From the NCBI GenBank assembly GCA_002786025.1, contig NHNW01000005.1:682001-746000 (forward strand): DNA of 64,000 bases, written 5' to 3'. Of this stretch, positions 42,111 through 53,800 are shown piece by piece. The number at the start of each line of letters is the position of its first letter. Positions within the stretch are counted from its first letter, which is position 1. Below the pieces are notes generated by a model. That model was given only the letters and a program-made list of their open reading frames with translations. It did no database searches and was not told the DNA's origin. The DNA is from Zasmidium citrigriseum (taxonomy: Eukaryota > Ascomycota > Dothideomycetes > Mycosphaerellales > Mycosphaerellaceae). A program made the translations under genes and the position numbers.

Positions 42111-45100
42111 GCCGACAGGCCCAGCCATTGCATGTAACCTGAGCGTTCTTCACTTCTCTTGGGTGGCATTCGACGACACGTAATCTTAGGCAGGCGGATA
42201 ACGAAGTGGTCTACCTACATTTCCGGGGCGTGGAGGCGTGGACTCTAGATTTCTCCACCGACGCCAATGTCCTCCACAACTCTACTCCATGATCGCCCAA
42301 ATGCTGCAGACTCAACTCTAGGCCATATCCACTTGCATGCCGTAGTCTGGTCTCTTCTGTTACATGCCGAGAGACAGGCGTATGTGCACACACCGCCCAC
42401 CGCACACACGTGCGAGACGGGGCACGAGAGTTGACGCCATTTGACTTACACATGCCATAGGTTCAGCACCCCCAGCTACGTTCGAAATCCTACGGCTTCT
42501 CCATCACCCATCTAACGTCAAATCAAGCTCCGCCATCAGCACTCCTGCTAGAAGGAACACCGGCGCGCGCGGCGCCCAGGCATGCCAAGTGCGATGGCTA
42601 CCACAGATTTGGATTTCGGTAGGATGGTGGCTGTGTCGCGGGATTCGTTATCGCGGTACGGGATACTGAGATGCCGTGATCGTCTTGCATGCTGCAGGAC
42701 GCATCATAGAAAATGTCTTGGTGTTGTGGTGTTTCGGGAGGAGGTGAGGTGGAAGCTGGGCGTGGGGGTGGAGTTTTTTGGTGGAGGCGGAGATGGAGAG
42801 TGCGTTCCGGCATTCGGAGATGGACGGGGAGGCGACTTCACCTCTCCTTTCTGCTTTCCTTCTTGGACTTCTTGGGTTGTGATGCGTCTCATTGCGTGGA
42901 AAGTCCACTTTGGAGCTTCATTGCCAGTGAAATTGTTCTGCCTGCGATGATCGTAAGTACAAGAGTTTCTCTTTCTCCATTCTTTTCTCAATGAAACATG
43001 CAAGAATGACGAGCGTCAGATTTGTGAGACGTACCCATCACTTGGCGTGCGGATGTTGAGATGTGTATCGGGATCCGCGCGAAAGCTGGCTGAAGGGGCT
43101 TCCCTGTTCATGGATGAGGAAGACGACTCGGCATCGGCATCTGTTCTTTACATCGGTGATCTGAGACCTGGAATGTTGCCGATACTGGCATATCCCGACG
43201 ACATGTCCTTTTCTGACGACTGACATCTTCGAGCAGCCTTCTTGTTGCTCACGTCTTCGATGATGTTGCTATTTCTTGATGAGCAAACTCTCAGCCATCA
43301 GCTCTTCGCCTCGTCGAATGATTTCTCCTTCGTACATGGCTCGTATCCTACGAAGACATTCCTGATCCCGTCAGGTTCGTCTTCCTCCTCCACTGGTCAT
43401 CTCACGATATGGGCAATCGATGTTGCCCGGCCTCCCGAACATCGAACCCGAGTTCCATTGCATAAATGAAGGCATTTGGCCGACATCCAGCTGGGCGTGC
43501 AAGAGATGAAGTCAAGACTTCTACCAGGGTAGTATGAGCCCCGGTCTAAAATGGCCAGCATATCCATTGCTACGAAATACAACAAGCCGGCAACAATGTA
43601 CCGTTCGTGGTACGTAACTCTCGGCATGACGAAAGTCCTAACGAATCCGATGTGTTGGAAATTCTTCAAAACTGGATTGGGGCGGGATGTCTCTACTCCA
43701 AGTCAATAAAGGTCCACTCTGCCACGCGTTTGCCATGCTCCTACTGGGAAGAATACTCAATTCAATCGTATCGACGCGAGACTTCGAAGCAATCTGTCCA
43801 GAATAGCGGGCAGCGAATCCTGGAAGCCACCCAAGAAGACCAAGAAGCTAAAGACGGGGGGCTGTATACAAGACTTTCAAGCGACGGGACGGTCGATCAT
43901 GAGGTGAGAAGCACGCCAATGTCAATGTACAAAGGCGGGCCAACGGACCGTTCGTACTGTTGTCTTGAAGTACCTCCAGAAGAAGGTGAGATTGGACTGC
44001 AGAATTAGCAATGCACAAATCGGGAGCACTTCCAGGTGGCGATTTTGGCAACAATCTCGTTTCAGGACCGGACGACTGTACTATGAACACCACCGACGAA
44101 AAGTGCGATGGCCTTCAATACTAGGAAAAGGAGAGCCCTCTATCGACAACGAAACGGCAGAAAGAGCCCTATAACCATCCCAGCAACTAGGAAAGAAATA
44201 ATGAACACATCACCACCTCTCAGCAAAATTCCCCCTTTCAACCCCCCTCCCTCGGCACCACCGCTCCGCCCTCAACATGGCAACCCCCAGATGTCCACAA
44301 AAATCCACAGCCCGTGGACTCAAAGCAAGACTGGCTAAAGGGGCAGGCCCCGGTCAGTCTGGTACGTACCAAGGATCAAGGGTCCCTGTGAAGATCTGAC
44401 ATCAGCCTGGGCGGTTTCGCCTTACCAGGACACTACAACAAGGTGCTCTTTCTCAAACGGGCAACTTGATGGGTATGGATATCAAGGGTTTACGTCGGAT
44501 AGAGACTCTTCCTCTTTCCGTCTTGGAGAAGGATTGTGCTGATTGGGTACCGGGGAGCAGACGCTATATTACGGCTCCTGTTATAGAGTAGGTGGTAAGG
44601 CAGGTGATTGTTGTCGAGACGACGAAATTGGGCTGTGGAAGCCTGCAACTTGGGAATCGTTCGAGCCGGCTGAAGGGTTTCGGGGGTTTTGGAGACGTAC
44701 CATGATGGCGTGATCTTGGACTCGAATACGAGAAATAGGAGGCGTTGCTGGACAGCTGTCGTTCGGCACCTGTGGTTCGGCATGTGAAAGTCCGAACTTT
44801 ACGAACGCTAGGTGAGTTGGCAAAAGATATGTCAAGATCATTGCTATGTCGACGTTACACTGGCACGGACAAAAAGGAGCAACAGGAATCCTGAACACAT
44901 GTTCAAAGAAGTATCGCAACGATAGTCAGGCTGTTAGATCACCAAAGGCTTGGGTAAAATCCCCGTTATCGTTTCCCCTTGGTTATCAATCTACAAAACG
45001 ATACAATCTCTTCATCATTCTCGATACCCCAAAATAGTCTTTCTCACTCACCTCCAGTCCCAATCCTCACATCCCTCTCCGGTGCAAAAATCGATTCCCA

Positions 45101-45232
45101 TCCCGCACCATCGCCCCTAAAGGAACAAAAAGAAACGCCTCAGAACGTTTTTTTTTGGACGGGTTGGGGATCGACTAGTGTCACCGTTAGTATGCGCGAG
45201 GGCTGTCTGACTGATTTGGGCAATGCACGTAC
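42111..45232. other. Long intergenic stretch, no supported gene
   Basis: About 3.1 kb. Frames at 42,582-42,950 are open on both strands and read as low-complexity Gly- or Pro-rich sequence. Frames at 43,607-44,008 and others lack codon bias. GCACCCCCAGCT near 42,465 repeats a piece from inside the MITE-like element (about 41,888), perhaps a fragment of a related copy. Nothing else stands out. Confidence 0.45.
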
Positions 45233-45304
45233 ACCCAAGACCTCCCGCACATGTCTTTCATGAGAACATGCAAAGCGGGCGCTCTACCACTGAGCTACAC
45301 CTGA
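45233..45304 (-). pseudogene. tRNA-Ala(UGC) with intron, 3'-truncated
   Basis: Minus strand begins TCAGGTG (acceptor), TA, then D-arm GCTCAGTGGTAGAGC. The anticodon stem CCCGC/GCGGG encloses TTTGCA with anticodon TGC and a ~19-nt insert after position 37, where nuclear tRNA introns sit. A variable region AGGTC and the start of the T stem (TTGGGT) follow, but the T loop and the CACCTGA needed to pair with the acceptor are absent. The sequence diverges after about 45,233. This looks like a broken tRNA gene, although the A box is intact. Confidence 0.6.
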
Positions 45305-45828
45305 AGAGATCGTTAGTGACTGTCCGGAAGGCAGATGACAGGGGATGTCTTACGCCCTGATTGGTGCCGATGGGGGCGACATAGAGGTAGAGGCGTGGTT
45401 TGTGGTTTATGAAGGTGTGAGTCATAGTTTGTTGCATGGGTGGATGAGAAATTTTGGGCCTGGTCGGGGGTATTTCGGAGGCTTGAGTTAGTCGAGGCTG
45501 TTTGAGGCCAGAAAAGGATTTGATTTGCGAGTGAAGTTGAAAGGGAAGAGCAATGAAATGAGATATGTGTCGTTGGATGATTCTGGGTTTTGGAGGGAGC
45601 TCGAAGCTGTGAATCTTGGCATCCCGGACTAGGAGGAATTTCGCGGTGAGATCGGACAATTTAGGAAAGAGCCTCATGTAATGGAAGGACATGACGAGAA
45701 GAAAAGTGAAAGGGACGCGATGCTAAAGAATCAATGCTTCATACCATATCATATACCTCGTCCTATCATCCATCCAGCGCCAACCTCAACCCCGTCAGCA
45801 CTGTCCTGTCAACCCTTCGCTCACCCTC
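45305..45828. other. Intergenic, 3' side of the GH5 gene
   Basis: A 144-codon minus-strand frame is open here but shows no codon bias or motif. No supported gene. Confidence 0.5.
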
Positions 45829-48138
45829 TCACATAACCCTACAACTCTTCCCCATCTGCCAATAAGCATCCAAATAACTATCCTCACTAGCATCACTCTC
45901 ACTACTCCCCACATGCCCCCTCTTCCTCTTGACTCCCTTAACACTCATCTTCTGCTCGCCCTCCCCATGCCACCACCTCAAAACCTGCTGCGTCGCGCCC
46001 TCGACCTCCTCAACCGTCCGAATCTCCCATTTCCCACCAGTGACTTCAACAGAAGTGAGATTATTCATCTGCGGGAAGTGGTATTCGGGTAAGAAAATTT
46101 CCGTCGGGGCGTCCGGGGGCGTGGAGGATGTGGCGGTGAGGTTGAGCGTGAAAGTGCAGTTTTTGAGGTCGAAGCCGTAGGTGTCGATTGTGCCGTGGAT
46201 GGCTACGGGGACGGGACGGATGTAGGCTTCGGCGGCGCGGTAGCCGGGTTGGGAGTCGGAGGCGAGGCCGGGGAGGGAGGAGGACATGCCGTCGACGCTG
46301 AGGGTCTTTTGGATGCTACCTGGGGTGACGGGCGCGTTGGATTCTGACTGGCTTTCGCTGTAGCTCGGGCTGGAGGGGTTCAGGGAGAGTTTGGATGCGT
46401 TGGAGAGCGCGTAGGAGGGTGGTGGGAGGGGCTTGTCTTCGGTGCAGTAGAGGGAGAGGTCTTCGCCGTTCCAGTTGTCGCCCCAGTAGTGGCTGTTGCT
46501 GGCGGTGTAGACCCACCAGGTCATGCCTTGGGCGCCGGAGCCTTCCACGGCGTAGAAGTTTGCGTCGATGGCTGCGGCTTGGGAGCTGTAGTCTCCTGTT
46601 TGGTAGGCGTGCTTGTCGTCCATGTCGTAGGGAATGCCAATTTCGGTGTATAAACAAGGGTGTACGCCCATGTTTTCCATGCCTTCTCGTCGGACTTCTG
46701 TGAGCTGGTCTTTAAAGCAATTCCGAATGGCTGTCTCGCCGAGCTTGATCGCGAATGCCGGTGAGCTGTATCTGCCTCGAAGCACACCGAGCACGTCAAT
46801 GTTCCATATCTTGTTCCACTTCTTGGTGATGAGTGTGATGCCGTCGTAGAAATGCGATGCGAAGATCATGTTCTTGTCGTCGCCTTCTGGCGTGCCCTTG
46901 ATCACTGGTGGAATCTCGAACGGAGCAGGTTGCATTAGAAGGAAGGATTCCGACCACACTTCCCGCATGGCGTCTTTGTATCTCCGGTAAAAGTCCATGT
47001 AGTTGTCGTTGGTCCACGTTTCCTGGTTCAATGTCTCGCCAGTGTTCGGGTGCTTTGAAAAATACTGCGGTAATAGAAGCTCATCTTTTGAAGGATCCCA
47101 GATGCCATGCTGTGCCCAAATGCATTCTCCCAACTTCCACCCCGGACTTCGTTTCCAGCCGTACTTGGTATCGTCCCACGTAGCTGGATCTAGCCACGCC
47201 TTTGTTCCCTTCGGATCGACCAACTGCGTTGTCTTCTTGTATGGTCCAAAGCTTCCAAAGTCCCACACATCAACTTCAATTGCTCGGCCTGAGCCCAGAA
47301 GCATTGCCTGGAATGCCGTGGGGGTTGTCCACTTCCTCAGCTTTTGATCCTCCGGTATGCTGGCCAGATCTGGATGGCCATAGTGTCCCTTATTTGGCTC
47401 GTTCATCGTCTCATGCCCAATTACGCACTCGCCCTCCAAGTCCCCAGCCTCGTGTATCCTCTGCGCCAAGTGCTTGCAAGCGTTGACGAAGTGCTCTTGT
47501 AGGTAGTCCTGAATGTTCTTGCCGTCGATTATACATTTGGGTGCAAAGTATCTCCCCGAGAAGAAGAAAGTGAAGATCGTCTGAGCCGCCAATCGTGTGT
47601 AATTCGTCGCCCAGATCATCTTCGGGTACTCGGCCGGGTCTGGCCAGGTGTTTTGCACCAAGCTCGCCTCTGTAGTCGCGAACTTGGTGGGATCGAAACC
47701 GCAGGCATATATCGTCCACATGGGCGCTCCGCTGCCTCCGGTGAAACGACTCCATACGTCTTGATGCGGGTCCATGAAGACGTAGAAGCCATACTCTTTT
47801 GCTATTCTCAAGACCTTGATTGTAAAATCGACAAAGTCGTTATCGTATTTCCCAGGCCCCGCGTGTTCCAGACACTCCCAGGTGTAGATATATCGAATGG
47901 TATTGTAGCCCCATCTTCGCAGGCGGGAGAAGTGGGTATGTGCTTGCTCGAGAGCAAAGGGTCGGCCCACGAAGGATACATCGTCACCTTCGAAGAAACG
48001 TTCTTTGATGTGGGAGGAGACATCGGGGGTCGCGGGGAACTTGGTGTCACCGGCCACATTGATGCCGTGCAGCGTTACTTGACGATTGTTGGAGTCGCGG
48101 AAGGTGGCGCCGTCGATTCGGAGGCGATGAGACGGCAT
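45829..48138 (-). CDS. EGH1: GH5 glycosidase, ergosteryl-beta-glucosidase/glucocerebrosidase type
   Basis: A 769-residue intronless protein from ATG 48,136-48,138. It opens with a GH5 TIM-barrel start (HGINVAGDTKFP) and continues through RWGYNTIRYIYTWECLEHAGPG and GFYVFMDPHQDVWSRFTGGSGAP. The proposed acid/base Glu247 lies in GHETMNEP and the nucleophile Glu499 in LYTEIGIPYDMDD; WWVYTASNSHYWGDNWNGEDLS closes the barrel. A C-terminal beta-domain ends the protein. Length and motifs match the fungal family of yeast Egh1 and Cryptococcus EGCrP2, cytosolic/vacuolar enzymes that remove glucose from steryl glucosides or glucosylceramide. No signal peptide is seen, as expected for that group. The exact lipid substrate is inferred. 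The gene is divergent from the J-domain gene. Confidence 0.9.
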   Translation of the reverse strand: MPSHRLRIDGATFRDSNNRQVTLHGINVAGDTKFPATPDVSSHIKERFFEGDDVSFVGRPFALEQAHTHFSRLRRWGYNTIRYIYTWECLEHAGPGKYDNDFVDFTIKVLRIAKEYGFYVFMDPHQDVWSRFTGGSGAPMWTIYACGFDPTKFATTEASLVQNTWPDPAEYPKMIWATNYTRLAAQTIFTFFFSGRYFAPKCIIDGKNIQDYLQEHFVNACKHLAQRIHEAGDLEGECVIGHETMNEPNKGHYGHPDLASIPEDQKLRKWTTPTAFQAMLLGSGRAIEVDVWDFGSFGPYKKTTQLVDPKGTKAWLDPATWDDTKYGWKRSPGWKLGECIWAQHGIWDPSKDELLLPQYFSKHPNTGETLNQETWTNDNYMDFYRRYKDAMREVWSESFLLMQPAPFEIPPVIKGTPEGDDKNMIFASHFYDGITLITKKWNKIWNIDVLGVLRGRYSSPAFAIKLGETAIRNCFKDQLTEVRREGMENMGVHPCLYTEIGIPYDMDDKHAYQTGDYSSQAAAIDANFYAVEGSGAQGMTWWVYTASNSHYWGDNWNGEDLSLYCTEDKPLPPPSYALSNASKLSLNPSSPSYSESQSESNAPVTPGSIQKTLSVDGMSSSLPGLASDSQPGYRAAEAYIRPVPVAIHGTIDTYGFDLKNCTFTLNLTATSSTPPDAPTEIFLPEYHFPQMNNLTSVEVTGGKWEIRTVEEVEGATQQVLRWWHGEGEQKMSVKGVKRKRGHVGSSESDASEDSYLDAYWQMGKSCRVM

Positions 48139-48603
48139 GATGGGGGTTGGGAGGGGATCCCAGGTCGCTGAAGGGGTAATTACAGCTTGATATCCAAGGC
48201 GATAGGGAGATCACGAGGCCGTATTTACTGCACGTCGTACGACGGAACGACCAGCTCTCGTGCTCGCGGTCTCGCGGATCGGCGGGCCGGAGCTCCAGCT
48301 GGGGAAGACGTCAATGCCTTGGAGCCTTTCTTTGTTTTGGGGATTGCGAGTATTGTTCTTGATGTTCACATGTGATTGTTGAAGTAGGTGTTGGATGTAT
48401 CAAGTGCAGTTTGGGAGAGTTCGGTTCACTGGCGATCGATCTGCACGTCATCGTCACCGGCGCCATCGAGGTCCACGCGACGCCGCCGCAGCTGGTCCCT
48501 GAATCTCGACTGCCACAATGCCAGCTGGCCGTTTCGACGACGTTGACTTGTCCGTTTCCAACACCGACTCTCACCACTTCAACTCGATTCTATACCAGCG
48601 ACC
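48139..48603. other. Divergent promoter region, GH5 and J-domain genes
   Basis: 465 bp between two start codons on opposite strands. No further gene or clear binding site recognised. Confidence 0.5.
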
Positions 48604-50264
48604 ATGAGGGTCAGCTTCTCCTCGCTGGCTCTCGGCGCCTTGTGCCTCTCCTCCGTGCCCGCTACACTCGCATTGGCTCCCGGCGATGTCCCTTCCGACA
48701 CACCTGTCTCACAGCTGATCGCACGCGCCAACGAGAATCTGAACAGAGGAAAAGCTCAGGATGCTCTCGTATATTTCGATCTGGCCATTCAAAAGGACCC
48801 AAGCGACTACTTGACCCTATTCAAGCGAGGCGCAACATACTTGTCCTTGGGCAAAAACCAACAAGCGAGCCGCGATTTCGATCAGGTGCTCACTCTGAAA
48901 CCGGGCTTCGAGGGCGCATTGACGCAGAGAGCGAGAATAAAGAGCAGAAATGCGGATTGGAAAGGTGCGAAGCAGGATTACCTGGCCGCCGGGAAGAAGG
49001 GTGGCCAGGAGATGGAGGAGCTAGAAGAGGCTGAGGGAGCTGAGAAGTTGTCGCAAGACGCTGAGAAGAAGGGTGATTGGGAAGCATGTGTCACTCATGC
49101 TGGCACTGCCATCCTTGTCGCCGGAACAGCCATGGAGTTGAGACAGCGAAGAGCGAGGTGTAGATTCGAGAAGGGTGAGATCATGGAGGGTCTGGCAGAT
49201 TTGAACCATGTCATGCAAATCAATCCTTCCTTGACCGATCCATATCTACAAATCTCGGCGATGGCATACTACTCATTGGGCGAGACCGACAAGGGTATCA
49301 CCGCGATCTCCAAGTGCCTGCACAACGATCAAGACAACAAGGCTTGTTCCAAGCTGAGAAAGTCGGAAAAGGCAATTGATCGGACTTTGAAGAAGTTCAA
49401 GCAGATGATTGAAAAGCGACAATTCGCATCGGCAGTCAAGCTGCTCCTACCACAAGGCGAGGATGAACCAGGTCTTCTTCAGGAAATCAAAGACGACATC
49501 AAGACTTACCGTGAGACTGGATATATTCACCCAAAGGCGGGCGATGGTCTCTATGAACAGCTTGTGGAAGAGACCTGCAACGCCTACACTGAGATGAACA
49601 ACCTGAAGAAGGCTGAAGCATTCTGTGACGAGACACTCAAATACAACCCCACATCACTACCGGCCCTCCTATCCAAAGCTCAACGGCAACTGGACGCGGA
49701 CGATTTCGAGCCAGCTATTGGTACCCTCAACACCGCGAAAGAGGAACACGGCAACAACCAAAAGGTTCAAGAACTACTACAGAAGGCACATACTCTCCTC
49801 AAGCGAAGCAAAACGAAAGACTACTACAAGGTTTTGGGAGTCAGTCGAGATGCGGACGAGAGGGAGATCAAGCGGGCATTCCGCAAGCTCACCGTCCAAC
49901 ACCATCCGGATAAGGCTGCAAAGAACGGCATCACTCAGGAAGAAGCGCAAAAGAAGATGTCGGCCATCAACGAAGCATACGAAGTGCTATCAGATCCTGA
50001 GCTCAAAGCACGATTCGATCGCGGCGATGACCCGAACGATCCCCAATCTGGCCAGCAACCTTTCCAGGGCAGCCCATTCGGTTTCGGACAAGGAGGTCAA
50101 CCCATCTTCTTCCAGCAACGAGGCGGAGGAGGCGGCGGTGGTGGAGGATTCAAATTTCAAGGTGGGCAATTTCCCTTCCAAGGTATGTTCAACTGAACAT
50201 TGACCCTTGAATGACTGCTAACATGTGAACAGGCGGATTCCCAGGAGGCTTTCCATTTGGTTGA
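48604..50264 (+). CDS. TPR and J-domain co-chaperone, P58IPK/DNAJC3-like
   Basis: Predicted 536 residues from exons 48,604-50,182 and 50,233-50,264. The 50-bp intron has GTATGT, a GCTAAC branch and CAG. A signal peptide (MRVSFSSLALGALCLSSVPATLALA) points to the ER lumen. Tandem TPR repeats fill about residues 33-395 (LNRGKAQDALVYFDLAIQKDP and similar). The J domain spans about 405-470 with HPD at 434-436 (KLTVQHHPDKA). A Gly/Phe-rich tail follows, and the second exon adds GGFPGGFPFG. The architecture is that of DNAJC3, which binds unfolded clients and hands them to the ER Hsp70 BiP/Kar2. No KDEL-type retention signal is present. The last exon is inferred from consensus and the matching Gly/Phe composition. 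Confidence 0.92.
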
Positions 50265-50807
50265 TATTGCCCGTGCATTGCTATTGGCGTTTGGGTGGGA
50301 AGGGACAGCACGCCGGTGCGGGCTAGATCTACGATGATACCATGGCTGGCGTTTAGATGATATGTAGAAGAATCACAAGCCTTCAGAAGCTTCACATGAA
50401 ATGGCCCATCAAACTGCAATTAAATTCACAGCTCGGTGATTAGCTAGCTCGTGACGGCGCACCACGGACGCGGCGAATTCGAGTGACCCCACCAAACGCG
50501 TTGATCTCGCATCTCATCGGCGGCAAGGGTCTGTCTTCGCAGCAGCCAAGGTACCTGCAGCCTAAACATCCACAGCTCCAGCTCGTCCAGCTCTCCAAAC
50601 GGACGTCATCGTCGACATTCTTTCATTTCGTGCAGTGCTCAGCTGCCTAGCCCGACCCAATCTTCAGCTGCGACGTCCAAGAGAGGGGCTCCCCCAATCC
50701 ACCGACGAGGCACCAAACGGAGTCACGTCCGCCACCGAAATGCACCTCTGAAGAAGAAGCACTCCCACACCGCATTCTACACGCACACACAGGGCTACCA
50801 CTACACC
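50265..50807. other. Intergenic, promoter of the exportin gene
   Basis: About 540 bp, with CA- and CT-rich stretches close to the exportin start as is common in fungal promoters. No gene seen. Confidence 0.5.
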
Positions 50808-53800
50808 ATGGACGGCGCCACCGACGGCGGGGCCTTCAACACCTACTGGCAATCCCCCGACCACTCCGCCTCACAACTCGAGCACATCTCCCAAGCCCTC
50901 AACGCGACTCTCGACCCGCGAATCCCCAATTCCGTCCGATCACAAGCTCTGCAACACCTCGAAGCCGTCAAATCGCAACCTGACGCTCCGCATTATGGCT
51001 TTACGCTCGCGGACGATTGGAAGCAGAACGATGCGGTGAGGTATTACGGTTTGCAATTGCTGGAGTTTGCGGTACGGTATCGATGGAGTGAGTATAACGA
51101 TGATCAAACGCTGCAACTCCGGACGTGGGTTAAGTGTCTTGCGGGGAGTTTGAGGGATCAGGATGCTATGTTCATTCGAAATAAGATTGCTCAGCTGTGG
51201 GTTGAGGTGGCCAAGAGGAGTTGGGGAGGTGATGAGTGGTGCTGGGTGGATATGGACACTCTGCTGGTGAATCTGTGGGACAAGCCGATCGAAGAGAAAG
51301 GCATGGTGAACAAGGTCCTCGTCCTGGCGATTCTGGAGACTTTGAGCGAGGATATCATCAATAATGAGGATACCGTTGCGGGACTCCGGATGGATGTGCT
51401 GGGCAATTCGTTGAATGAGATCATAATTCCGAAGGGATTGTATGAGCAGCATGTTGCTTCGAGAGGGAGTCGGCAAGAGGTGCGTTCTGGGGACGAGGGA
51501 TGGCTGAGCCGGGTGTGTGGTTTCTTTGCCACGTGTGTGAAGGAGGCGAGGATGGGCGGGAACCCGGAATGGACAAGAAGTATGGAGACTTGTGCGACCA
51601 AGGCTTTGAATGCGCTGAGACCGACTATGGGCTGGATTTCCTTGAAGGCGGCGGATGAGGTCAATTGCGTGGATTGTCTGTTCTTGCCCTTCCATACCAC
51701 CAACGTTCTGCTTCAAACGGCGGCTGTCGAGGTGCTGTATGCGCTGCTGAGCAGGCAGTACAACCCACATTTCTCGGATGTCTGGACGACGTTGCTGAGG
51801 CATGCATTGCGACCGGATCGGATAGCGTTGATACGGCATACCTTTGAGCAGACGTCGACAGCACCTGGAGAGGATGAGGAGAAGTATACTTTGCAGAAGA
51901 AGATGTCGGAGCTGCTTTCTGTTCTAGCAGAAGCTGTGGGAGCGCATCCCAGCGTGGCGGATGACTCTGTCGATCTTCCCTCTCTGTTCGACCTGCTATT
52001 ACTCGTACTACAGCACAAGAGCTTGACAGTCTCTATACCGGTGCTTCACAGCTGGACGAGATTACTATCTGTCCAAGAGGATAAGATTGTCGACCTGGTT
52101 CTTGCTGCTCTACCAACACTGTTGCAGATCTGCAGCGAACGATTGTTACGATACGAGGCGCTATCTGACGACATCGACGACGAGGTACTACACTTTCTCA
52201 GCGAAGATTTCGACACGATACCGGAGAGACATGCGTTCTTGGGCAACTACCGCCGATACTGCACGACCATCATACAATCCATCGCGCGTTCGCGACCGAT
52301 CGACGCTCTATCGATCGTACTGCAAGAAATGCGATCGATGTTGGAAAATGGACCATACACTGGAGCGCGTGGATTCAACAGTGCCAACTACTCGAAAAGC
52401 TCGCTTCCTGTTCTGAAATTTGACGCTCAATACAACGTTGTCACTGGTGCGCTCAAGGGATATGCGGCCTGGATGAGCGATGTGGCCGACATTACCCCCG
52501 ACCAACAGCTGTACATGAAGGTTCAAAAAGATCAACAGCAGGCTGCGGAGTCATTACAGCAATGGTGCTTCGGGTTGGCGAATATCCATACGGACGATCC
52601 CGGTGTTGCTGAGGAGGTTCTGCAAACGCTTGTGCAAGTCTTGCGGACGTTGAAGCAGCCTCCTGCGAGCTTTGTGCTCAATATGGTGCAGCATCTGCTC
52701 ACTATGAGACTTTATGATCAGCCGGCACACCAGAGCTTTTCAGATGCTGTCAAGGCTTTCGAGGCTTTGCGGGTTGTTGAGCTTCAGAAGCTTGCCTTGG
52801 CCTTCCCGAACGACTTTCTTGAAGTGTACAACGAACTGGAACCACGGATTGGAGTCCTCGCACAAAAGCACGTCGATGATCCGAGATTACTCTGGGGCTA
52901 CAAAGCCTTCCTGTTCATGATCCTACATCGCGCGACTGGTATCGACAATGAAATGCGAATGAGCAAGCTGCAGCAAATGCTCAAGCCTACATACGATGCC
53001 TGGTCGGACCCAAATCTGAGTGCGTCTATCACCAGCCTTCAGACATTCTGCGAAGCTGTTGGAATGAACGAGCTGCCGGATTTCTACAAAGCTCATGGCT
53101 TCGATCGAATCCCTGACTGGTCAGGTCACCAACTTGATGAAGCAGGCCAGAGACGTCAGGCGGAGATCAAGGAGAAGAGTGATCGACTGCCTTTGAGGAT
53201 GACGAAGTCCATGCTTTCTGCTACGACCGAGAAGCTGAAGAGCGGGACAGACGAATACGACAACGCATGTGCACTCTGGAGCAATCTAATCCCGGTCATC
53301 CTGCCCAGCTTGCTCCAGATGCTGCGGCATGCGGTGTCTTTCCACAATATGGCGAACTGGTCTTCATTACCCGACGAGATCCAGATGGTCGTCAAGCGAA
53401 CATTGCAAGACCGTTTCTGGCAGTCTGGCATTTCGAACGAGAGCAAAGAAGAGTTCTATGCGCGCATATCTGGCTCCAAGACATCGTATGAGGGGTTTGC
53501 AAGTACCGTCCGAGGCACAATGCGGAATGTGCGAGAGCAGAGCTATCACATCCTCTACCTCATGACGAAGTTCGATGAACAGTTCTACGGTCTTACAGAC
53601 CTAGCTGAACCTTTGGCTGGAGCGCTGTTTGATGAGGCAGGGAGTCTTAGTGCGAATCACCTGCATCCTATCATCAACCTCACGACTGGACTTGTACAGC
53701 GTTGCCCGCCACATCATCGGATGCAATTCTTGCCTCCCATACTCCGCCGACTGTTTGTCACTCTCGATGCTAAGATCTCCTCGGAGTGGGAGGCTATCAG

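Noticed and set aside
42582..43003. Frames on both strands of 99-122 codons
   Set aside because: Composition-driven Gly- or Pro-rich frames without bias; strands contradict each other.
43607..44008. A 133-codon plus-strand frame
   Set aside because: Mixed third-position use and no recognisable motif.
45258..45692. A 144-codon minus-strand frame between the broken tRNA and the GH5 gene
   Set aside because: No codon bias or motif, and it overlaps the tRNA remnant.
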